In this document: positions 11,234 through 23,314 of the stretch, one piece after another
Layout of the letters: each line of letters begins with the position of its first letter
Position numbering within the stretch: position 1 is the first letter of the stretch
Source: Diplodia intermedia
Taxonomy: Eukaryota > Ascomycota > Dothideomycetes > Botryosphaeriales > Botryosphaeriaceae
Length of the DNA: 64,000 nucleotides
Assembly (NCBI GenBank): GCA_021495925.1
Contig: JAKEKT010000018.1
Span: 248,001-312,000 of the forward strand
Direction of reading: 5' to 3'
The notes under the pieces: generated by a model
The model's database searches: none
Seen by the model: only the letters and a program-made list of their open reading frames with translations
What the model was told of the DNA's origin: nothing
Position numbers and translations under genes: made by a program

Positions 11234-14171
11234 TCAAGAGACGATCGTCGACATTCCCACTTCCCTTCTTTTCGTAGCATCGCTGCGGAGCAATGCAGCA
11301 AAGTATGCCTCGTCGTCCGCCCCGTATACCACGTCATCGCGAGCCGCAAAGTTCGACTCAAGTGGCTTCTCCAGCCGCCAGACTTCATGGCCTTCGAATT
11401 TCCTGAGAAGCCTTGCACCCTCGCCCATGGCAATCTGGGCAAGCTGGCGCAATCGCGTCTCAACAGCCTTTTGCTGCGTGCGGGCGCTACACCAAAATGA
11501 TGCGATCTCGTCCACACAATGCAATCCGTTGTTGATGGCTTCAATGGTGCTGGGCAGGTCGGATGCCAACCCTCCTGCAGACAGGATGTCGGTCGCGATG
11601 AGTACCGCATAGCCAGGGAATGGTGTAGCAAAGGCGAAAGCGTGACCCGGTCCGAGCCGCCGGGAGCGAGCTTCCTTGGTAACAGGTGCAATGATTTTAC
11701 AAAGAAGGTTCCGAGCCGCCACGTTGGCGCGATGGGCGTTGCGGGAGAGGATATGAGGAGGGAGCGACGAGTGCCGTGCATACCGGTTGAGCCGCATGAT
11801 GGTTGCCTGATGGAGAGCATGCATGCCAACAAAGGTACCAGCATAGCCAGCGTTGACTGCAGCATAGAAGTTGGCTTCGTTGCACTGCAGCTCATAAGGC
11901 AGACATGCGAGCCACTCATCCAGACGCTCGTTGGTTTGATCGTAGAACGTGTTGTACTCGTTTAGTCGCATGCTGGTGTACTTGCGAGCAGCACGAGTTG
12001 TGAAGATCCAAACATCGCCCCAGATCGCGGATACAAGGGCGTGGTAGCCCATAGGGCTGATGTTCCTCAGGAGAGCCCGTTCCTCAATGTGACCGGCGTC
12101 GAACATCGGCGTGTCGAGCGGCCGACCGGCGTCATATGCTGCCTTCGAGCAAGGGAGCCTGACACAGACGTCATCGACATCGATTGTAAAGAGGGTGCCT
12201 CCTGAGAATCCATTGTAACGCTGCAAAACCAGTTAGCCCTGCCGTGTCGAAAACAAACATGATTTGGGGATACGTACGTCCATCAAGAAGCCAGCCCAGA
12301 AAGTCCGTTGCTTGCACTCCTCACTCATTCTGCGGTCGAATCCGAAGAGACTCTCACTCTCATCGCAGGCAGCGCCTTCCTGTAGGTTGAGCTTCAAGGC
12401 GCTGACGGCCCTCAGGAAAGAGCCACACCAATCCCAGGCCTCTTCGTGCCGCCCTCGGGCAAAATGTGCCAGACCGACATACATTCTGCTGAGGCACATG
12501 TGGAGGGTGAACTTGCCGATACGCTTCTGCAAAGCAGAGTTGCAGATATCAAGCAGCTGCTTCTCTATGCGACGCCACTCAGAGTCCGTGGAGAAGACAT
12601 TTCCCATGACCAATAACGAGTAGATGACAAGCTTTTCGTCAGCCGTCTTGGGCAGACCATTGGTGACCCATCTCATGAAGGGTTCCCGGGCGAACACGGC
12701 ATACGTTGATGAGTTGACATAGTTGAAGTACAAGTCTAAGAGATGCTTTGTGAGTGCAGGGTCGGCTTCATAAGGATCCGAGTCCAAGCCGGAGCGCGCC
12801 ATGGCGGCGTGCATGGCTGAGCTTCTAACAGCATCAGCGGGGGCGCGGGGGGCGAAAGCGGACTCTCTCTCGTCCGATGAGCTGCGATGGCGACGTTTCC
12901 GCGGCTCGTCGGCATCTCCCGGCTTGCCCAGCTGGTTGAAGATGTGCTGTGGCTTCAGGAAGCCGCGAGATGAAAGGGATGCTGCGCGTTGAGGTTGATG
13001 CGGAGGCGAAGGGTGTGCGCTGAGAGCATCTTCTGCATGTTGGTTTGTGGACGTGGACAGGGTGTCCAACAAGTCGAGCTTCATGCCATCGGTGTTTGGG
13101 GTCTGGCCACTAAGGCCCCTACAGCGTTGGTCAGCCGTTGAGCTAGTTTCAAATGATACGCGGAGACAGCAGGCCACCCATCAATCGCAGCTCGTAACGG
13201 CCGCGCCACACAGTGGTTGGCTGGCTCGAAGCATGCAACCTTAATTGGCCAGCAGGCATCAATCCCTGCGGAAGTGGAGAAAAAACTTACCCTCTGCATG
13301 TCCGACGGGCACGAGTGCACTGGGCGCACTTGGGCACGCCTGGTTCACATTTGATCTTCTTCTCGCGACAGGTCAGACATGCCTGCGCAAGACGCTTGCG
13401 AGGCTTTCCGGCCTTTGTTACGCCCCAAGACGGGTTGACGGCTTCGCCGTCGATGATGGTCCGGCAATACGAGCCGTCCTCGTACACGTAGCACAAGCCC
13501 TCTCCGGCAACCTCTTGCTGGCCGACGCAACGGGCAGCCCGGGCCGGGCCTCTGGAGATGTCTCCAATACGCCGCTTCACCCTTAGTGCGGAGCCGTCGC
13601 TGGGATCCTCGCGGGGTGACTGGTTCTCCGAGCCAGCACTGGCCCCGGACGAGATGGAGCCGCGTCGGAGGAACTGATGGCTGAGCTCGGTAACAGGTGC
13701 ATGCACGCGGGCGTCGGCCACAGACGCGGCGATGCTCGGGGCAGCGGTGTAAGCCGGGTAAGGCTGAGGGGCCGACAAGACGGGCTGGCCCGCACTGGAC
13801 GAGGGCTGGCTGTCCTCACGGGCGGGATAGCCGTGGCCGTTGACGGGGCGGTCCGCGGACGAGCTTGAGTCGAAGCCGCTGAGGCTGGGCAGGCGGGTCA
13901 CGGGAGCAGGCGAAGCATTGGGGGCGGCAGGATTCAGAAGCTCGGGGTTGATCAGAGTGCGCAGACTGGGCAGCTGCACGCCCTCGCTGGTCGAGGCGGC
14001 CGACGAGGAGGCGCACTGCGAGGGCGACACGGGGCCATAAAAGCGATCGGAGGGGGCAGCAATGGCGGTAGGCGGCGTCCGGTAGGATCCAAACGAGTCG
14101 GGCGAGCGAGAGGAGGCGTGCAGGCCGGGCAGAGCATGCGCAACGCGGGCAGACTCCGCTTGGGGCTCCAT
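11234..14171 (-). CDS. Zn2Cys6 fungal transcription factor
   Basis: Nuclear regulator with three exons, 14171-13291, 13118-12278 and 12220-11234, total 902 residues with consistent phases. The binuclear zinc cluster is unusually internal, at about residues 265-292: C-x2-C-x6-C, a short loop, then C-x2-C-x6-C, starting CLTCREKKIKC and ending RRTC. It is preceded by a conserved-looking block (GLCYVYEDGSYC, WGVTKAGKPRKR) and by some 200 residues rich in Ser, Pro and Ala. The middle domain (about 380-700) has the helical character of the fungal-specific transcription factor domain, with CKQRTFWAGFLMD at the second junction. The target genes and inducer are unknown. It is divergent from the WW-domain gene across 1.1 kb of DNA. 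The Gal4-type cluster call is firm and the subfamily is not assigned. Confidence 0.9.
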
Positions 14172-15261
14172 TTGGGCGGCTGTAGTGGTCTGGGGTAGCG
14201 ATCGAAAAGACCCTGTGAGGTGCAGGCAGGAGGGCTGGGACTAGTTATATTCCGAGCGACTACCGGCAGGCCAAGCTCTGGCCATGGAAGGTGTGAAGCT
14301 AGTCAACGACCCGGTACCACGGACGGCCTGACTGGGAGGCGGGCTCGGCTGAGCAGGAGCCAGCTGGGAGCGGAGGGCAGCAGACGGGCACGGGCAGTGG
14401 CTTGCGGCGCGGAGGGTTGAGGGAAGGGCTGGGGAAGAGTCGGAAGTACCGAGGGCGCAGCTGATGCACCGGCAGTGCGTGCTGGGCTCGACGTCGGCCC
14501 GTTTGCGACGGCAGTCGAGGCAGGGCACGGGTGCCGCGCGGGCAGGGAGCGCAGCCCAGGGACGAGGGGTGCTGGGCACGCTGGCGACGACAAAGGAGCA
14601 GCACATGTGCAGCCGCCCGGTGAAACGGCGCTTGCGGGCGGGCGCTCGTGCGCAGCACAGGCAGCGCCGGCAACACTGCACGCGTGGCGGCGGGCAACCC
14701 TGCGGCGCTCGGGGGAGCGATGATGGCAATGGCTTGGTGGAGGGCAGAGCAGCGCAGCAGGGGAGCGCTATTTAGCTGTCGATCGATTCGCTGTCCCGCA
14801 CTCTGCCCCCAGGCCTAGCCGAGCACGGGCAAGCGTCTGGCCCAGATTAAGGCGCCTCTCCTGGTTGCTGCAGGTAGTTTCAGCATCTGCCGACAGCCCG
14901 GGTCTGCGAGCCGGCTGCCCTGGCCGTCACCACTGCGCTGCCGCCACTTGCGTCCGCCGCCTCTCCACGGCACGGCAGGCTCCCCCGCCTGTCGCCCCGA
15001 GCGACGTGCGTAGACGCGTGTCCGTCGCAGTGCCGGCGCGGTGTCCGCGGTAGTTGGCGACTCCACGCCTGGGGCCCATCCCTGCACGCCTGGGACGCCA
15101 CGAGCGACAGTTGCGGGTGCCGGTCACGTGCCCGCTGGCCCGAGCGTCCCACGACCCAAGCCCATCCATGTCGTGTGAGGCTTCGAGCGCCGCACGCTGT
15201 ATCGTGGCCCTGTCCGCGCTCCCTCTCTCTACCCTGCCCGCCACTGCTCTCCGCCCAAGCC
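14172..15261. promoter_or_regulatory. Divergent intergenic region, Zn2Cys6 gene / WW gene
   Basis: 1.09 kb of GC-rich DNA lies between the two start codons and must hold both promoters and any 5' leaders. Several long open frames exist on both strands, but they are explained by GC richness and show no domain. No clear TATA box was seen on either side. Confidence 0.5.
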
Positions 15262-16293
15262 ATGTCCGACGACACTGCCAGGAACGACGCGCCTGCGTCC
15301 TTGCCCGAGCACGCCGACTCCCCGCCCACGCCGAGCGACCGCGCAAGCGACCAGGCGTCCGATGACAGGAGCGCTCGGGAAACCGCAGAAGTTTCGGCTT
15401 CCGGCAATAATGCATCCGGCGAGAGTACGACTGCCGACGACAAGCCTGCTGAACCAGGCACGCCGCCGGATGTGAACAGCCCGACGGACGACGACGGCTC
15501 TGCCGAGTCAACCACAGCTGCGAAGAAGCGCAAGCGCAGCCCGGACCCCGAGTCGTCGGAGCGTCCCGAATCCACAGACCCTTCTGCTGCCACCAGCGAC
15601 GCCCCTCCGCTGCCCACCGACGAGGTCCCGCCTCCTTTGCCGGACGAAGAGCCGCCAGCGCAGCAGGACGACGGTTGGGAGGCTCTCTGGGACCAGAGCG
15701 TTGGTGCTTACTATTTCTACAATCGACACACGGGCGTAACTCAATGGGAGAACCCGCGCGTGCCCGAGGCCTCCTCGTCCGCAGCGCCCGCGGCGCCTGC
15801 TGTGCCTCCAATGCCTGCGGTTCCTGCGGCGCCCGGTACGACAGGCTACGGCAGCAGCAGTCTAGGTTCGCCGCCTCGCAAGCGTGGAGGTGGCTACAAC
15901 CCAGCTATCCATGGTGACTTCGACCCCAACGCCGACTACGCGCAGGATTATCTTGAAGAAGAAGCCGAGGCTACTGTCGATCCTGAAGCCGCCGCCGCCT
16001 TGCACGCTGCTGCGCTAGGGGGGGATGCTTACGCTCAAACTGGCAACTTCAACCGCTTCACTGGCCGCTTCCAAGCCGGCGATGTTGGTCCTGAGCAGCA
16101 CAATGACGAGAACAAGAGTCGACGACAGCTCAATGCTTATTTCGACGTTGATGCCGCCGCCAATAGCCATGACGGGAGGAGTTTGAGGGCCGAGCGGCAA
16201 AATAAAAGGCTCTCGAAAAAGGAGCTCCAAGCGTTCAAGGCAAAGGCCGCGAAAAAGAAGGAAGAAAAGAGGCGTGCATGGCTCAGAGACTAG
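15262..16293 (+). CDS. WW domain-containing protein
   Basis: Single exon, 343 residues. One WW domain lies at about residues 135-168 (first Trp in DGWEALWDQS, aromatic block YYFYNRHTG, second Trp in TQWENP), a fold that binds proline-rich ligands. The N-terminal 130 residues are acidic and Ser/Pro-rich with a basic stretch KKRKR that could be a nuclear signal. The C-terminal half carries a block found in related fungal WW proteins (FNRFTGRFQ, RRQLNAYFDVD) and ends in a basic coiled segment (LSKKELQAFKAKAAKKKEEK). WW proteins of this kind are often linked to RNA processing, but nothing here proves that role. The start at 15262 was chosen over an in-frame ATG at 15175 because the upstream 29 residues look like untranslated leader. 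The gene converges on the YAR1-like gene. Confidence 0.85.
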   Translation: MSDDTARNDAPASLPEHADSPPTPSDRASDQASDDRSARETAEVSASGNNASGESTTADDKPAEPGTPPDVNSPTDDDGSAESTTAAKKRKRSPDPESSERPESTDPSAATSDAPPLPTDEVPPPLPDEEPPAQQDDGWEALWDQSVGAYYFYNRHTGVTQWENPRVPEASSSAAPAAPAVPPMPAVPAAPGTTGYGSSSLGSPPRKRGGGYNPAIHGDFDPNADYAQDYLEEEAEATVDPEAAAALHAAALGGDAYAQTGNFNRFTGRFQAGDVGPEQHNDENKSRRQLNAYFDVDAAANSHDGRSLRAERQNKRLSKKELQAFKAKAAKKKEEKRRAWLRD

Positions 16294-17027
16294 CGGCTGA
16301 TTTGTCAAGTGAGTGCCTCGCAATGTCTCGCCATCCCCTATTGACAAAGGTTGTCCCACCTCAGACATGCCGGACGGAGCACACGGATGCTCTGTTGCCC
16401 TGCTCTCTCACTTCACTTCTTGCAAACTCATGTCCTACGGCATTTTCGGCGTTACGATGGTCTGGTCGAGGCCGACCAATGGGTGCAAGACATGCACTAA
16501 CGGCGCGGTGGGTTCGTTCATCCCTTTTCGGTCATACCCTTTCATTTCTTCCGTGTATCTTCAGTTTCTCTCTGCCCGGAGAGCATTGACCTTCTTAGAG
16601 AACAGTGGCATCGTATCTCAGCCGTTACTGATGGAACACAGCACAAACCACAGAACTGTTCAAGCTAGACTCGGCCTTTTCGAGTAATATTCGAGGAGGG
16701 CTTTAAAAGTTTAAAGGGCCGTTTCGGTCAATTTTGCATGATAGATAATCGCGCAATTGCAAAATCTTGCGGCATTTTCCCAACAGAAGGCGGTACCTTC
16801 AGACCTGTGCCTGGGGCAGCTTTGGTGATGCATCCGGTGGCCTCAGCCTCGCAATTTGCGACTAACTTAGCTGGAGGCTCGGCCGCTATAGCGTTTGCGC
16901 CGGTACGCCGAACGGACGCGGAAAGGAACCGAGTTCCTGGATGCCAACAACTCCCGCACCTGGCCTTCGGCTCCTCACTTGTGGCAGCGCTGAACGAGAT
17001 GTGCATGGTCAGACCCACAGTCTCTCC
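16294..17027. other. Convergent 3' intergenic region
   Basis: 734 bp between the stop codons of the WW-domain gene and the YAR1-like gene. No coding frame with support was seen. It presumably holds both 3' untranslated regions. Confidence 0.6.
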
Positions 17028-17810
17028 TCATCCACTCGCCTTCTCTTTGGCCTTAGCGTCATCCATCTGCAGGTTTTCGACGCCCTTCTCCACACCTGAC
17101 TCTGACGTGTCGCCCATACTGATCTTCATCTCCACATCCTCCCCTTCGTCATCATCCCTTGACCCGTTCTTGCTGGACTCGGCGGCCTCTTCATCCTTCA
17201 ATGCACCGACCACTGTGTCTAGCGCGCCGCCCTCAACAAGCAACCATCCAACAACGTCATTCTTCCCGTTCTGCTCGGCTTCGAAGACAGCGTCATGACC
17301 GGCAGCGTTGAGAATGGTGGCATCAGCGCCGAGCGCGACCAGCGTCTGCACGGCCGGCAGGTGGCCATTGAGGGCGGCCCAGTGCAACGCCGTGTTGCCG
17401 GCAGAGTTCTTCAGGTTCACGAATGACTTGTACGATTCCTTCACGGCTTCGGGCGAGGCAACTGCCGAGGTGAGGGTGGTGCGGACAATGCTGAGGATCT
17501 CTGCACGGCCGCAGCGAAGGGGATTCGGTCAGCCCGCTTCCACGAGGCATCCGGGTATCACAATGTGGGGCGATTCATTCAACGTACCATTGTGGCCGTT
17601 CGCGGCAGCGTAGTGGAGGGCGCTGTTGCCGGAGGCTTCGTCGACGGCAGCGGCTAGGATGTCAGCGGCCGAGCTACCGGCATGGCTCTGCGAGAGGTGC
17701 TGGAGGTATTGCGGCAGGTCCTGGGTCTCGTTGGCACGGGCGAGGTACAGAAGATCGTCGACCTCGTCCTCGGTAAGGTCGAGACTAGCAGGGTTGGCGG
17801 TGGCGGGCAT
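17028..17810 (-). CDS. YAR1: Ankyrin repeat protein, YAR1-like ribosomal chaperone
   Basis: Two exons, 17810-17588 and 17500-17028, give 231 residues. The layout matches yeast Yar1: a short acidic N-terminus, an ankyrin repeat split by the intron (SALHYAAANGHN joined to EILSIV), a second complete repeat (GNTALHWAALNGHLPAVQTL), then ATILNAAGHDAVFEAEQNGK and an acidic C-terminal tail. Yar1 is known to escort ribosomal protein Rps3 during 40S subunit assembly and to aid stress tolerance. By homology this protein should act in the cytosol and nucleus in that role. The shared NTALHWA and GHDA-FEAE motifs are the main basis for the name. The N-terminal start is the only Met before the first repeat. 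It faces the WW gene tail to tail. Confidence 0.85.
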
Positions 17811-20800
17811 TTGGACGACGTGCAGGGTCGCGCAACGGGGGTGGTTTCGAGGGGCAGCGTCTGAGGCTCAGCGTGGCTTGGTGTTAAGGAAGCAGTGTTG
17901 CGGCGCGAGGCGACTTCGGGCAGGACGGCCGGGTCAGTCTCGCGCTCGTGCAGCAGGGTTCGGTGTGACGAGAACGAGCTTGGTTGCGGAGGGGGAGGGC
18001 GGCTCGGCGGTTCTGGGGAAGGTCGCGAAGTATGCTGGAGATTGGAAGGTTTGTGCTAGGCAAGGCCGTCTGCGCTGGCTGCCCGTGTGGTGGAGGGCTA
18101 CCGTCGCCGTCGCACCAGGAAAAAAAAATTATGCCGACGCCGAGCGACGCTGCGCGCGCGTGCACACGCCGGGGAAGCGCGGCTGCCTTTCCGCGCTCGC
18201 CTTGGCGCCGCGCGCCCGCTCAGCCAGTGGGGGCCCTTCCTCGGCCACCACCGCCCATCCCCCACAGCCTTCTCCACACAACAAGCTTTCGCTGCCTCGT
18301 CCAGGGCCCGCGTGGCAAGCTGGCTTTCTTCCCGCCGTTTGCACTCCCATTCGCCCTCGCCTGCTGGCACTCGTTCGCCCGGCCGCCAGGCTCGCAGGCG
18401 TCTCGGGGGAGCCTGTGCCTGACCCCTCGCGCCTGGGACCAGCGTGCGAGCGGCCGCGCCCTAGCGCTGCGCAGATCCAGGTGGCCCCAGCTTGTGGCCG
18501 TCCAGCAACCGTTCTTGTGCGAAGGAGCTGGCACCCGCCAGGGGTTGGATGCGGCTGAGCTGTGCGGCGCCCTGCCTGGGGTCCAGCGCGCCTCACCAGC
18601 ACGTTGCGCAAGATCCCTAACGGGTGCACCGCCATCGAGCCTCATCTCCTCTGGCCCGGAATGAGGCTGCCGTGGCGCCTTGCTGCGCTGGAGGGTTGCT
18701 GGATTACTGATGGCCGCGCTGATCACTGGCCTCCCTTTCATCAGCCCAGCTGGAGATCATTCCTGCGCCCACGTGCAGGTCTGGATCGGCGCCACGCGTT
18801 ATTTCGGGGACTTCGTGTCTGGAGCCGGTCTCACTCCTACTACTGCTTCGGGGCTGCCGCCCCAAGACACGATCAGCATGTGGGCTGAAGGGCTCGGAAC
18901 CTCGGCTGTCATCCCGCAATTGCTCGCAGTGCCGACATCCCAATTGGTTATCTGCCGCAAGAGTTATCGGCGCCGGCCTCACTTGCGGCAGCTCTTGCCT
19001 CCGCACCCTTCCCGCGCGCCTTATCTTGCTCTTCCAGATCGCAGTCCCGTCCTGCCTTGCCAACACATGTGCGAACCCGCCCGTGCTCGCGGTCTGGACG
19101 AGCCGGCGCTGCTCTGCCAGCTGTGCGCTTCGAAGCTAGCACGCCACGCTCATGGTACTTTCCTTGACGCTTCTCGGTGCTTCACTTGGCCGTAAGCACA
19201 CCATCTTTTAGTGTGGCCGAAGCCATATTGCAGTACTGGACGAGGAGTGCCAGCTCCGCATGGGAATAAAACGGTCGACTGGGCGGGGCCAAGGTCCGCT
19301 TTTACCACCAGCTTTCACTGCCCTCCAGCTCACACCCTCAATTGCCGTCGCTAAGCCTACTAGTCTGTCTCAGTCGTCAAAGCTCCCCTCAAATCGGGAG
19401 TCTATCGTCACATCAAACTTCCCTCCAGGCGAAGATGCGACCAGGTGCCGGATCGGCAGTGTTACAAACCGGTCAAGGCTACTCCACGAAATGGCACCAG
19501 TCCTTTCGCTCTTCCCTACGGGATGACGACACAATACCCACAATCTTCCTTCGTATACACACACGTCACAGCTTGGGACAGTTCAGCAATATCTCTGCCT
19601 ATCGGCGTTAAGTTCACGAACTCATTGCTCTTCTCCGCCACATCTGCGATTCCATCGGTTTCAGCTTTCGGTAGTTATCGGCCAATCATGACAGCCGTAC
19701 TACCTTGCGGCTCTCGTATGTCTTCCTCGGTAGTTCTGCCTGGAGGCTGCTCGGTCTCGGTACTACTGTTGCACACGTATCGTTGATCTGCAACTTCCCT
19801 GCGTCCGGCCCTTGCAGGACCAAGCTAAAGGAAGCAGCGACAAGGAGCTAGATGGTATTCCCAGACCCATAAGTGCCGAAGAGGGAAGAAACCGGATGCT
19901 CTACCAGCATCTGGACCACCTGTCCCACAAGGCTAATCCATTCACCCCACTGACTTTCTCTCCCCATTGACTCCGCAATCCACTGACGCATTGCATCACA
20001 CCACGTGATGCATAGCCACCCCCCGGATCGTCCTATTTGGTCTCGTACCATATGCCGCATCCAGGGGCCACACGAGAGCCGGTGGTATCACACCAGGGTC
20101 TTAGTTCGGGACCGAGAGACTGCTATGCACGGACGAGGAGACATGAGGCTGAAGGGAAAACGATAAGCGGAGCGCTAAATGCGGTGTGGCACCGGACCGC
20201 TGAAGCAGCATTCGGTCCGCAGTCGTTGTCGATCGAACACCATATCAGATGACCAGCCCGGCAAGGGTGCCGCGGGGGCAGCGAAACAGTAGTCTGGAGC
20301 TAGGTTTGTGCCTTGGAAAATGCTCGCTGGAAGCCTCGTTCTCAACGACAGTGCTTCAGAAGGTTTTGCGGGTTGCCACTCCCGGATGTCCTTGAGTGCC
20401 ATGTTAGATCAGATTGCCGCCACCATTTACCACACTCTTCACTTGGGAATGAGCTGCGTCGACGAAGGAACACGTTAGCTGCAAGAGGTCGTATGTTGTA
20501 CACTTTATGGTTGCCGGAAGTCAAGCCACACAATCTACGGGCTACGGGCCTAAGCGTTAAGGCAAGTAGAGAGTTCGAAGCACAGCTCTCCCCTCTGTAA
20601 TGTTTACTACCCACAGCGAACGTAATATCGCATGGAATAGGTTTTGGAAGGATAAGCTCCTTACCCAACGCACCTTGTCGTCACTACTGACATCACAATG
20701 AGGTTTGTGCACTTACCACCTCTCAGAAAGAGCACGCGATTCTCTTCCGTTACATGTAGCAATGTGTTGACTGTCAAATAATCTAGACAAGACTTTCCCA

Positions 20801-20893
20801 CAGTCTCTCATCGGCAGGTCGCAACACACGGGGTCTTTCTCCTATTCCATACGTCGGTGTAGTGTTTGCTGAGTCCAGAGGGGGCATATCCAT
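17811..20893. other. 3.1 kb stretch without a supported gene
   Basis: The part next to the YAR1-like start (17811-18700) is very GC-rich and must include its promoter. The part from about 19200 to 20890 is less GC-rich. No frame shows a family motif or convincing splice structure, and no transposon remnant was recognised. GGGGTGG-type and pyrimidine-rich stretches occur, but no specific site could be named. Confidence 0.5.
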
Positions 20894-23314
20894 CTATCTG
20901 CTGCCCAAAATATTCGCCAAACTGCCCAGAATACGCTTGTTCTCTTCGTTCCGCGGCACGTATACGCTCTCATCCGAAACCTGTCTCACCCGCGGTGTAG
21001 CAGGCATCTCTGCAGCCATGGTCGTTGGGGGCGTCGCGGGAGACCATTCAACGCGGATGGGCTGATCTCTACTCAGCTTCTGGCCGTTGAACCCTATTAC
21101 GTCGAGTCAGCCTCAAGTAAACCGTGGCGCTCTCCGATGGCGAAGCAATGTGTACATACACAATTCAAACCGCAGATCCGCCGGGCCGATGATGACCTGG
21201 ATCTGGTAGTCTACGATGTAGTGGCGTTGGCTCGTCTGCCAGAAGTGCCGGTTCTTCTCTCTGAACCCGCGCTGGTCGGCGCTGGACAGGTCGGACTGGA
21301 TCTCGCACAGGATCTCGGCGCCGGCGCCCATCTGGAACGGCAGGATGTCTACGTCGTTGTCGCTCTTGATGATCCACGTCGGAAAGGCGCGTTGAGGGTC
21401 GCCCGGCGTCAGTTTTCGGCTGAAGTTGTGCATGATGGCGTCGTTGACGCGGATTGGCTCGCCTTTTCGGACGAACCAGGCTATGGCGTTGGAGATGTAG
21501 AGCTTGCCGTTCATCGGGTCTTTGTGGACTTGTTTGCTGCGGTGTTCTGGACGAAGTGTAAGCATTGCTGATGTTTGAGGAACCTGCGCGGAGTTCGGTA
21601 CCGGGGTTGTTCTTGTCATAGGCAACTTTACAAAGTGTGCCATAAGAGGCCCTACAACACCGCCAGTCCAGAACGCTTTTCCCGCTTCTTAGCTTCCGGA
21701 GATGGTCCGTAACAAGGCCCTTGGAGACAGCCAGCTGAGGATCCGGTGCGGTTCGGAAGTTGATGTTTTGAGCGTTGAGGAAGGTGTGTTTCCCTCGAGC
21801 ATACCTTTCCATGAGACGCTTCTGCACGTATGCGCTATTGCCAAGTCCACCGGAAAGGATGACGTGGGTCTGATGCGATCAGCACTCGAATGTACTCAGG
21901 GAACAGGAGGTATGTCTTACCACTTGTTCGCCTGGATACTTTCTCTGGAGCCTCTCGAGTTGATGATCAATGAGTCCGAACAGCTTCTGTACTTGCTTGT
22001 CAAAAAGTAGTTGCAGGTCCTCTCTAACGTGTCGTCAGTTAACAGCAGCTGTGGGGATGGTTCTGGGTAAAAGATGACAAAGGAGTAGTCAACAATACCG
22101 TCTGAACCTCATTTCCCCATGCATTACTCCAATGTCGACTTGTGAGTAGTTCCGGTCAACTTGCGGAATGCCGATGGAGAAGATGGGTGTATCACTGGGT
22201 GAGCCATGCTCACACTTCGCGTTTTGGAATTCTTTACTCTTCATCATCTGCCAGGCCACCTCCTCAGGCTCCAGTCCGATGGCGGAACGGTCAATTCTCG
22301 ACAGACGTTGCAGAGCCAGATCCTCAAAGTCATTGTCGATTGCTGCTGAGCCGATAGTCTCTCCTGCGAACTGCTCAGAAGGGAAAGTGAGAGGGATGGT
22401 GGTCTTTATTTACCGAATACAACGTCGAGTTGCTGCAGCGACATCCACTGGCTCTGATTGGAGACGACTTTCAACACGGACAGATCAGTAGTGCCACCGC
22501 CGGCATCGCACACGAGGAGAATGTCTCGATCCTGTGCGCATCAGTAAACGCGTCTGGGTCGCACCGTTTCGAACCATGCATTTGCGAGACACACCCTGAA
22601 GATTCCAGGAGCCTCAGTCGAGGTATGTACAGCGGCAGCCTCCGCTTCGGTGAGACCTATGGAGACGACGTGTCTCAAGTGCTGACCAAAGCCAGCGCGG
22701 TGGATTATGGTCCTAAACCTCTCCACTGTATGGTTGGTCCAGGTTGTGGGAACGCTGAATATGAACTCAATGTACGCGTCCGGCCAGCAGGCGCCGGCAA
22801 GCTCGGAGCTAAGCGCGAACTCGACGTGTTGATACAGATGACGCAGGTAGTCTTCAAACCACTTCTCGACATCTTGGATTGACCTTGGTGTTTCGTTTGG
22901 CAGCTCGGCCTGTGCTCGCTGGAGCCTGAAGACGTCCAGATATGTCTTGAACCACTCTCGATACTCGCGATCATCGGCCGTCTGCTCCGAGATCGTTTCC
23001 GAGTTGAACCCCCAGGAGGAGGTGATCAGTGAGTTGTGGGGATACACCAGGACAGTAGGGACCTTGTTCTCGTTCGCCTGCCCCCGGCCCGGCCATTTCT
23101 GGATCCAGCGGACCGTCTCGGAGCCGATGGATAGATTCGCATAAGAGACGCCGGTACCTGGAAGAGCGTGTAAGATTGAATGGGCACGTGGTGGTGACAA
23201 GGGCGTTCCAGCTTCGGCTTCCAACGTCGCACGCTCATTTCACAGCAGCTAAAATTACTTACAGGTCATACCGAAATCCACTGCTACCACCATATGCGGC
23301 CTATCAGCCGACAT
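20894..23314 (-). CDS. Hsp70-like ATPase (actin-like ATPase domain protein)
   Basis: Eight exons: 23314-23263, 23157-22595, 22531-22414, 22363-22099, 22023-21921, 21869-21602, 21546-21160 and 21093-20894. They join to 651 residues without a frame conflict. Nucleotide-binding signatures of the Hsp70/actin fold are present in order: VVAVDFGMT near the start, LLVCDAGGGTTDLSVL (phosphate 2) and THVILSGGLGNSAYV (adenosine). The C-terminal part (IAWFVRKGEPI, FELWFNGQKL) resembles the atypical Hsp70-like proteins expanded in filamentous fungi and lacks the classical substrate-binding lid and any EEVD tail. Such proteins are thought to sense or remodel partners, but their clients are unknown. The start is ambiguous between Met 23314 and Met 23293, and the earlier one is given. 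It is divergent from the membrane-protein gene at 24123. Confidence 0.88.

Noticed and set aside
21547..21583. A 37-nt intron in the Hsp70-like gene
   Set aside because: A 55-nt alternative using the upstream donor at 21601 keeps the frame and gives a better family match (NNPEHRSKQ), so the shorter intron was dropped.
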